A stretch of 64,000 bases of DNA, taken from JBNJGB01 sp051747385. GTDB taxonomy: Bacteria > Myxococcota_A > UBA9042 > PHBI01 > JACKFB01. Below the pieces are notes generated by a model. That model saw nothing but the letters and a program-made list of their open reading frames with translations, ran no database searches and was not told the DNA's origin. This document shows, one piece after another, positions 58,063 to 64,000 of the stretch; the first letter of the stretch is position 1, and every line of letters starts with the position of its first letter. Location: positions 62,001 to 126,000 of the forward strand of contig JBNJGB010000010.1 of the NCBI GenBank assembly GCA_051747385.1. The letters are read 5' to 3'. The translations under genes were made by a program, and so were the position numbers.

Positions 58063-59760
58063 ATGGACGCCCACCCCGAGATCTCGGACTGGCAGCGAAC
58101 GGAGGCCCGGACGGTGACCGGGAACCTCTCCGGGCACCAGTTCGAGCTCCAGCTCGGCCACCTGTGCAATAACCGTTGCGTCTTCTGCGACAGCGGCTGG
58201 CTCACGGAGCTGGGGTTCGCGACGCCCGTCGAGTTCCAGGACATCCTGGACGCCATGGACGGCGCGCGCCGAGATGGGGCGACGCGGCTCGTCTTCCTGG
58301 GCGGTGAGCCCACGCTGCACCGGGGATTCCTCCCGGCGCTGAAGCGGGGCGTGGAGCTTGGCTTCGAGGAGATCGTCATCTTCACCAACGGGGTGCGGCT
58401 CCCCCAGCGGAAGTTCGTCGACCCCATCCTGAAGCTGGGGCGGTTCACCTGGCGCATCTCCATCCAGGGCGCCGACGAGGACTCTCACGTGGCCGTGACG
58501 CGACGGACGCAGTCCTTCCGCCGCATCATGGAGGGCATCGAGTACCTCCGGCGACACGGCCAGCGCATCACGTCCAACATCTGCGTGAACGAGCGCAGCT
58601 ACCGGTCGCTCCCGAAGTTCCCCGATCTGGTGGCGCGGACGGGCATCCGACAGCTCCACATCGACATCATCCGCCCGTCCAGCGTGGGCAACCGGGGGCA
58701 GGAGTACCTCCGGAGCATCATGCCCCGCTACTCGGACATGGCTCCGTACTACGCCGAGATGTTCGAGCGCTTCGAGCGCGAGCAGCCCGGCTTCGAGGTC
58801 GACGCGGGGAACCTGCCGTACTGCGTCCTGCCGGAGTGGGCCAACCGCATCCACCACGGCGGCGAGGCGACCGTCATCCAGTCCACGACCCCGGAGGGCT
58901 TCGAGGAGGCCGGCGACAAGTACGCCATCCACCGCTCCCAGCGGCGCTTCCTCGATCGCTGCGGGGAGTGCGTCTTCCGGACGAAGTGCACGGGCATCTT
59001 CCGTGACTACCTGGCCATCTACGGCGACGAGGAGTTCCAGCCGGTCTCGCGGGAGCGCCTGCGCGCCATCGATCCCGGCCTGACCAGCTTCACCCTCCTG
59101 GTGGAGCCGTACCTCCGGCCGCTGTACGACGCCTACGCCGGCGGGGACGCCCCGGAGGGCTGGCGTCCCGTCGAGGCCTTCGAGGACGACCGGAACCGCC
59201 GCGTCCACTTCGCCTGGACCACCGACGCGGGCGCCGGGGTGACCCTCCACGTGACGCCGCCCGAGGGCGTGGGTCGGCCGGTGAACGCCCCACCCTCGGC
59301 GTTCGAGACGGATCGGTATCGGGTCGCCCCGCTCGTCGACGGCCTCGTCCCTCCCGAGGACCTCCGGCGCCTGCTCACGTGGGCCACGGACCGCTTGTCG
59401 GCCGCACCCGGCGTCACCGTCACGCGCCCCCTGGCCTCGGGGGACATCGACTCCCTGGCCGGACGCGACGAGGCCGCCCTGGCCCGCAGCCGGGCACGCC
59501 TCCGCCGCGTGGTCGGCCGTCTCCAGCGAAAGCGGGAGTTCTGCGCCTGGCACTTCTCCGGCCTGAGCCTGCTGCCCGAGGGGCGCGGGGCGATCTGCCA
59601 GGTCCGTGGCCCCGGCGGCCTCGGGGTGGACCTGGTCGTCGAGGTGGGCGCCCGCGACGGCCGCTCCCGGGTGGACGCCCGCTTCGAGGTCTGCGACGGC
59701 ACCGACGAGCACCTGGCCCGCCCGGTCATCGAGGAGATCGTCCGGACCATCCGGACTTAG
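58063..59760 (+). CDS. Radical SAM protein with C-terminal extension
   Basis: A 565-residue enzyme. The radical-SAM motif CNNRCVFC (Cys35, 39, 42) is followed by FLGGEPTLHRGF. The auxiliary motif CGECVFRTKCTGIF (Cys300, 303, 309) has the same C-x2-C-x5-C spacing as in the two neighbouring radical-SAM proteins. Residues 360-565 are an extra, unassigned alpha/beta domain (CAWHFSGLSLLPEG; GLGVDLVVEVGARDG). It lies 59 bp after the fusion gene. Its substrate is unknown, but the shared motif and position indicate a common pathway. Confidence 0.85.
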   Translation: MDAHPEISDWQRTEARTVTGNLSGHQFELQLGHLCNNRCVFCDSGWLTELGFATPVEFQDILDAMDGARRDGATRLVFLGGEPTLHRGFLPALKRGVELGFEEIVIFTNGVRLPQRKFVDPILKLGRFTWRISIQGADEDSHVAVTRRTQSFRRIMEGIEYLRRHGQRITSNICVNERSYRSLPKFPDLVARTGIRQLHIDIIRPSSVGNRGQEYLRSIMPRYSDMAPYYAEMFERFEREQPGFEVDAGNLPYCVLPEWANRIHHGGEATVIQSTTPEGFEEAGDKYAIHRSQRRFLDRCGECVFRTKCTGIFRDYLAIYGDEEFQPVSRERLRAIDPGLTSFTLLVEPYLRPLYDAYAGGDAPEGWRPVEAFEDDRNRRVHFAWTTDAGAGVTLHVTPPEGVGRPVNAPPSAFETDRYRVAPLVDGLVPPEDLRRLLTWATDRLSAAPGVTVTRPLASGDIDSLAGRDEAALARSRARLRRVVGRLQRKREFCAWHFSGLSLLPEGRGAICQVRGPGGLGVDLVVEVGARDGRSRVDARFEVCDGTDEHLARPVIEEIVRTIRT

Positions 59761-59770
59761 CCCGGCCGCC

Positions 59771-62700
59771 CTACTGGAGGAGGACACACTCGTCGGGAGT
59801 CGGGATCTCCGCGACCTCCCAGGTGTCCACGCCGACGCGGCGGATGGACGCGCCGGACGGGGCGTCGTCCACGTGGGGCGGCGACACGGCCTGGCCGTCG
59901 GCCCCCACGAGGCCGCTGTCGTTGACGCCTCCGTAGACCACCGCGTCCAGCGGCACGGAGCCGCCTCCGACGGCGTCCGCCGGGACGTCGAACAGGGCGA
60001 TCCCGTCCGCCGTACCCTGGCCGGAGGCGTTCTGGATGTCCGGCGCGAAGTCCTCGGCCAGGTCGAAGGTCGGCGCGCCGTTGTCCTCGTCGCTCGATGG
60101 GCCGCCGACGACGACGCAGGACCAGGCCGGGATCGTCCCGGAGAGGTCCAACACGCCGTAGGTCCAGTCGACGCCGCCCCAGCCCAGGTACCAGCCGTCC
60201 AGGTCCAGCGCCTCCGGAGTCCCGTTGAACAGGCGCACCCACTCCTTGCCGTCGTCGCTTCCGTCCACGTCGTACAGGACCTCCGCGATGCGCAGGCCGA
60301 CCGTCGCGAGCTCGGTGATGGTCAGCGTCACCTGGACGTCCTCGCCCGCCGCGAGGATCACCTCGCCGGGCGTGTCGCCGAGGGTCACCGGGACGGTCAC
60401 GGACGTCTCGCCGGCCGGGACCAGGATGGCCTCGGGCAGCTCCACCGGCGCGCCCTCCGCCGTGACGTCCACGGGCCAGCCGCCGGCCGGTGCGGGGAGG
60501 TCCACGGTCACGATCAGCTCCACCTCGGCACCGATCGGGCCGCTCGTCGCCTGCGGGACCAGGTCGACCACCTGCGGCGCGGCGCCGGCGGCGAGGGCGG
60601 TCACCTCGGCCTCCAGGGAGACGCCGTCCAGGCTCGCGGTGAGGACCACCGGGCCGCCCGCGGACACATACTCCAGGAGCAGCGGCGCCGACGACGCCCC
60701 CTCGGGGATCGTGACGCCGCCGTCCACCACCGTGACGACGTCCTCGTCGGCGCTGGTAACGGCCACGAAGGTGTCGTCCAGGGCCGGCCCCGTCAGGCTC
60801 ACCTCGAGGGCCGGCTGGGACGTCTGGGCCTCGCCGGCGTAGAGGACCGCGGACGACGGGCCGAAGGCGTGCAGGCCGGGGTCGGACCAGAGGATGTCCT
60901 CGGGGCCACGGGGGTACAGCTTGTTGCGCCCCCACGACCACGCCACGACGCCGGTGATGGCCGCGAAGACCTGGCCCTCCGAGGGCATCGGCTCGAGTGC
61001 GTGGATGCCGTCGTCCACGCTCAGGCCGCCCGTGATCACGAACTCGTTCTCGACGGTCTCGCCCTCGCCCCCGGTCGGGGAGACGTCCAGGACCTCCACG
61101 TCCTCGACGCGGACGAGCACGCCCTCCCAGGCCTCCACCGCGTCGCCGCCCGGGCCCGCGCTCGCCGGGTCGATGGACACGGGCGACGGGGCGCCGGCCT
61201 CGGGGTCCAGGACCTCCACCTGGCCGGCGACGATCTCGAGCTGGCCGAAGAACGAGTCCACGGTGCCCTTGACGTCCACCCGCGCGCCGACCGGCGGGGC
61301 CACCGCGTCCGGGGCGTACACATAGACGCCCGAGAACTCGGGGCCCTCCCAGCCCTCCGAGGCGGGTTCGACGCCGACCCAGAAGCCGAACTCGTCCACC
61401 GCGGTGACCAGCACGCTCTGCACGAGGGCGCCGTCGCCCGTCGGCGTGTCGCCCTTCTTCACCGCGTAGATGGTCGTCGGGCAGGGGCCGCCGGCCGGGT
61501 TCCAGAACTCCGGACAGGCGTCGCAGGCGTCCCCGGTGCCGTCGTCGTCGGCGTCCGCCTGGTCCTCGTTGGCCACGCCGGGGCAGTTGTCCGTCGCGTT
61601 GCCGACGCCGTCGCCGTCCACGTCGGTCGGATCCACGGACGAGCACGCCGTCGTGTCCGCGTCCAGCGGGCAGGGGTCGCACGCGTCGCCCTCGCCGTCC
61701 CCGTCGGTGTCCGGCTGCTCGAACACGTCCATGGGGCGCACCGCGTTGAAGACGTCCGGGCAGTTGTCGTCCACGTCGGGGATGCCGTCGCCGTCGGGGT
61801 CGTCCGCGGTCGCCTGCCCGTCGAACTCGTCCGGGCGGAACGGCGTGCAGGAGGGCTCGTCGTCCGGCTCGCCGCAGAAGAAGAGGTCGTAGGTGTCGGA
61901 GCCCAGCTCGGACTCCAGGTCGGAGGTGGACGTGCCCAGCTCCCTCGGGGTGCAGAGACGCTTGTCACGACCACAGACGTCCAGGGCGTCGCAGTCGCCC
62001 GCCTCCGTGAGCGCCGCCACCGTCTCGTCGTCGCCGTACAGGGGCACGCCGCCGCGGAGGACCAGGACGACGTCCTCCGTCCCCGCGTCGAGCACGGCCC
62101 GGTAGCCGGGGTGCTCACTGGCGTCCCAGATCGCGATGTCGGCGACCTTGTGGTCGACCAGGCTGCCGAGGGTGTCGCCGAAGCCGAGCATCTCCGCGGC
62201 GGAGGAGGTGGCCATGGCCACGAGCTCGGCGTCGCTGAACCAGTGCCCCCAGTACCCGTTCCACTGCTCGGCGCAGGCGAGCTCGCGCAGCATGTGGACG
62301 CTGCCGCTGGCGGTCCAGTCGCTGCCCAGGGCCACCAGGGCGCCCAGGCGATCGTACAGCGGCGCGTCCGCCGTGAAGCCGTACAGGTCCGTGTTCGAGC
62401 GCGGCGACCAGACGAGGCCCGCGCCCTCGCCCGCCAGCAGCGCCACGTCGGTGGCGGTGAGCCCGATGCCGTGGATCAAGCCGGCGTTGGGGTTCACCAG
62501 GTCCACGCCGTCGTCGTGGAGACCCGAGACGCACACGAACTCGTTGCGCGCGGCGTCCACGACGCCCTCGGCCAGGTGCGGCACGTACGCCGGCTCCTGG
62601 GCCGCCTGGTCCGGATCGTCGTAGTCGTAGGCCGTGCAGCCGTCCGACACCATGGTCCCGCCCGAGTCCCCGAGCGGGAAGGTGGAGTAGTCGGCCGGCG

Positions 62701-63451
62701 CTCCGCCCAGGCCCTCCAGCAGGTTGCCCCGGTCCAGGTTCCGCAAGAAGCCGTCCTCGCCGCCGGAGCCGAACAGGCTCGTGGTGCCGGCCATCGCCTG
62801 CCGCATCTCGCCCCAGGCGTCGCCCAGGGCGTGGCTGTTCTGGGTGGCGGGGAGCTTCGTCTTGCCGTTCTTGCCCTTGCGCCACTCGTGGCGGTGGTCG
62901 TAGCGCTCGTCCCCGTGGGGCGTGGGCCGCATCTGCGTGAACGTGATGTGATCGTGGGCGTTGATCAGCCCCGGCGAGATCACGCCCTCCGGGCACGTCA
63001 CGCGGGTGGCGCCCTCGGCCGCCGGTCGGGATCCGCAGTCGCAGCCGACGCAGGCGACGAGGCCGTCGACCACCAGCACCCGGCCGGCCTCGAGGAGCCG
63101 ATCGGGGAGGATGAGATCGCCCTCCAGGAGCAGGGCCTCGCCGCCGGGTTCCACCGCGCAGGTGCCGTCCCCGGGACCATCCAGGGGCGCCTCGCAGGAC
63201 TCGACCGGGGGCTCCTCGCCGGCGTCGCCGTCCGGATCGAGCCCGGCGTCGCCGTCCGGGTCGCTCACGCCGTCGGGCTGCGGGCCGGCGTCCGCGTCGG
63301 GCGTCGTCACGTCGCCTGCGCCGTCGAGCGTCACGTCCGCGTCGCCGACGGGCGGCAGCACGCCTCCGCCTCCGCCGGCGTCGCACCCGGCCCAGATCAT
63401 CCCCGCCGTCAGCACAGCGGCCACGGCCGCGCGCGTACCCATGCCCCTCAT
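59771..63451 (-). CDS. Large amidohydrolase-like lipoprotein with TSP3 repeats and lamin-tail domain
   Basis: A 1226-residue secreted lipoprotein; the signal ends MIWAGCDAG. An Asp/Gly/Pro-rich linker leads to an amidohydrolase domain (about 105-500) with the metal motif GLINAHDHITFTQ, later LIHGIGLTATD and GSDWTASGSVHML, and a composite-domain strand LVDHKVADIAIWD. Residues 575-670 are thrombospondin type-3 repeats (DPDGDGIPDVDDNCPDV), which bind Ca2+. An OB-like part (VGARVDVKGTVDSFFGQLEI) is at 690-860. A lamin-tail-like domain ends it (IAEVLYDVDGSDDGKEWVRL). Surface hydrolase of cyclic amide or similar substrate, substrate unknown. ATG 63451 has GAGAGG upstream. Confidence 0.85.
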   Translation of the reverse strand: MRGMGTRAAVAAVLTAGMIWAGCDAGGGGGVLPPVGDADVTLDGAGDVTTPDADAGPQPDGVSDPDGDAGLDPDGDAGEEPPVESCEAPLDGPGDGTCAVEPGGEALLLEGDLILPDRLLEAGRVLVVDGLVACVGCDCGSRPAAEGATRVTCPEGVISPGLINAHDHITFTQMRPTPHGDERYDHRHEWRKGKNGKTKLPATQNSHALGDAWGEMRQAMAGTTSLFGSGGEDGFLRNLDRGNLLEGLGGAPADYSTFPLGDSGGTMVSDGCTAYDYDDPDQAAQEPAYVPHLAEGVVDAARNEFVCVSGLHDDGVDLVNPNAGLIHGIGLTATDVALLAGEGAGLVWSPRSNTDLYGFTADAPLYDRLGALVALGSDWTASGSVHMLRELACAEQWNGYWGHWFSDAELVAMATSSAAEMLGFGDTLGSLVDHKVADIAIWDASEHPGYRAVLDAGTEDVVLVLRGGVPLYGDDETVAALTEAGDCDALDVCGRDKRLCTPRELGTSTSDLESELGSDTYDLFFCGEPDDEPSCTPFRPDEFDGQATADDPDGDGIPDVDDNCPDVFNAVRPMDVFEQPDTDGDGEGDACDPCPLDADTTACSSVDPTDVDGDGVGNATDNCPGVANEDQADADDDGTGDACDACPEFWNPAGGPCPTTIYAVKKGDTPTGDGALVQSVLVTAVDEFGFWVGVEPASEGWEGPEFSGVYVYAPDAVAPPVGARVDVKGTVDSFFGQLEIVAGQVEVLDPEAGAPSPVSIDPASAGPGGDAVEAWEGVLVRVEDVEVLDVSPTGGEGETVENEFVITGGLSVDDGIHALEPMPSEGQVFAAITGVVAWSWGRNKLYPRGPEDILWSDPGLHAFGPSSAVLYAGEAQTSQPALEVSLTGPALDDTFVAVTSADEDVVTVVDGGVTIPEGASSAPLLLEYVSAGGPVVLTASLDGVSLEAEVTALAAGAAPQVVDLVPQATSGPIGAEVELIVTVDLPAPAGGWPVDVTAEGAPVELPEAILVPAGETSVTVPVTLGDTPGEVILAAGEDVQVTLTITELATVGLRIAEVLYDVDGSDDGKEWVRLFNGTPEALDLDGWYLGWGGVDWTYGVLDLSGTIPAWSCVVVGGPSSDEDNGAPTFDLAEDFAPDIQNASGQGTADGIALFDVPADAVGGGSVPLDAVVYGGVNDSGLVGADGQAVSPPHVDDAPSGASIRRVGVDTWEVAEIPTPDECVLLQ

Positions 63452-63576
63452 CGCGTCGCCTCTCGTCCTCGCCGCGGCCTCCGGAGCGGGCCGTGCGGCA
63501 TCGCGTCACTCCCTACCAGACGCCGGTCCCGGCGCCCAGCATCCGTTCCACGGGTGCCCCGCCATCGCGGGATGGT

Positions 63577-63750
63577 CAGGGCAATCGCAAAGTCGGAGAA
63601 GTGAGGGCCGCCCGGCGGTACGGCGCCCGGCGCGGGATTGCACCCGCTCGGAAACGATGGGTTTTGCGCGTCTGAGAGCAGGCAAGGGCAAGGGCAAGGG
63701 CAAGGGCAAGGGCAAAGGCAAGGGAGGGCGGTCGACTTTGCGACCGCCCT
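63577..63750. repeat. 174-bp dispersed intergenic element, copy 2
   Basis: Direct copy of 48752-48913, differing by two extra GGCAAG hexamers and a few substitutions. The same 11-bp terminal inverted repeats and right-end hairpin are present. It separates the amidohydrolase gene from the partial gene at 63794. Confidence 0.8.
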
Positions 63751-63793
63751 GGCGGGATGGTGCGGATTTCTCGTGCACTGGCATACTGCGCGC

Positions 63794-64000
63794 CATGCAG
63801 ACCGGGCTGTTCGACGAGCGTCCACGCCTCGCGGAGGACACGCACCTTCTGGACTCGGACGAGGGACCGCTCCTGGTCGGGCCGTCGGCCCGGCACGCCC
63901 TCCTCCTGTCCGACCTGGAGGTGGGGGCCGTCGCCTGCATGGACGGCTCCCTCACCCTGGAGGCCATCGCCGCCAAGGTGCTCCAGCGCTTCGGCCGCGT
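63794..64000 (+). CDS. Partial gene with PqqD-like N-terminal domain
   Basis: The first 69 codons of a gene that runs off the right edge. The peptide starts MQTGLFDERPRLAEDTHLLD and includes SARHALLLSDLEVGAVACMD and GSLTLEAIAAKVLQRFG, the layout of a PqqD-like winged-helix domain (strand, helix, 'DG-tl-ei' helix). Such domains recognise peptides in RiPP pathways, and similar ones precede HlyD-type or peptidase domains. No Shine-Dalgarno sequence is seen; CATACT ends 7 bp before the ATG. What follows the domain is unknown. Confidence 0.6.

Overview
This is a GC-rich, gene-dense chromosomal window. Most features point to a member of the Myxococcota or a related former 'Deltaproteobacteria' lineage. 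The evidence is secreted lipoproteins built from tandem Cys/Asp/Gly-rich repeats, thrombospondin type-3 repeats and a lamin-tail-like domain, a Ser/Thr kinase with a C-terminal membrane anchor, and an EMO-type membrane Fe-S oxidoreductase. The taxon is inferred from gene content only; no rRNA is present.

Layout. (1) 1-6265, minus strand: a clade II (Sec-type) nitrous oxide reductase operon, cytochrome c - nosZ - nosD - nosF - nosL - nosY - partial membrane protein. (2) 6520-13774: a solitary ectB-like aminotransferase, a broken SWIM-domain gene, a cardiolipin-synthase-like PLD enzyme, a hypothetical gene, an L-2-hydroxyglutarate oxidase-like enzyme, and gltD, followed by gltB (13824-18350). 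(3) 18644-23832: two tandem Cys-rich repeat lipoproteins, then a lone nuoB and an HD phosphohydrolase. (4) 25931-28740: tRNA-Cys with its own promoter and terminator, a hypothetical protein, and an S41 (Ctp) protease. (5) 29129-38957: the classic operon rimP-nusA-ylxR-infB-rbfA-truB-rpsO-pnp-dut on the minus strand, headed by an apparent intrinsic terminator directly before the rimP start codon. (6) 39027-46743: two degenerate M16-peptidase-like proteins, trmB, an EMO-type Fe-S oxidoreductase and thiI. (7) 46740-53011: a triple DsbA-fold lipoprotein, a dispersed 162-bp intergenic element, a long structured leader before a short MgtE_N-like gene, maf, a hypothetical gene and a Ser/Thr kinase. 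(8) 53040-59760: three radical-SAM genes, one of which is a 1215-residue fusion of an unknown domain, 2x[4Fe-4S] ferredoxin, NodU/TobZ-type carbamoyltransferase and radical SAM. (9) 59771-64000: a large amidohydrolase lipoprotein, a second copy of the 162-bp element, and the start of a gene with a PqqD-like N-terminus.

The strongest candidate for something undescribed is the radical-SAM/carbamoyltransferase cluster at 53-59.8 kb. All three radical-SAM proteins share a C-terminal C-x2-C-x5-C motif, and at least two of the genes look leaderless. The most interesting non-coding items are the attenuator-like structure before rimP, the 162/174-bp repeat element with terminal inverted repeats and a variable hexamer tract, a 32-bp inverted repeat pair flanking 7.9 kb, and a tandem-hairpin leader at 48.96-49.03 kb.
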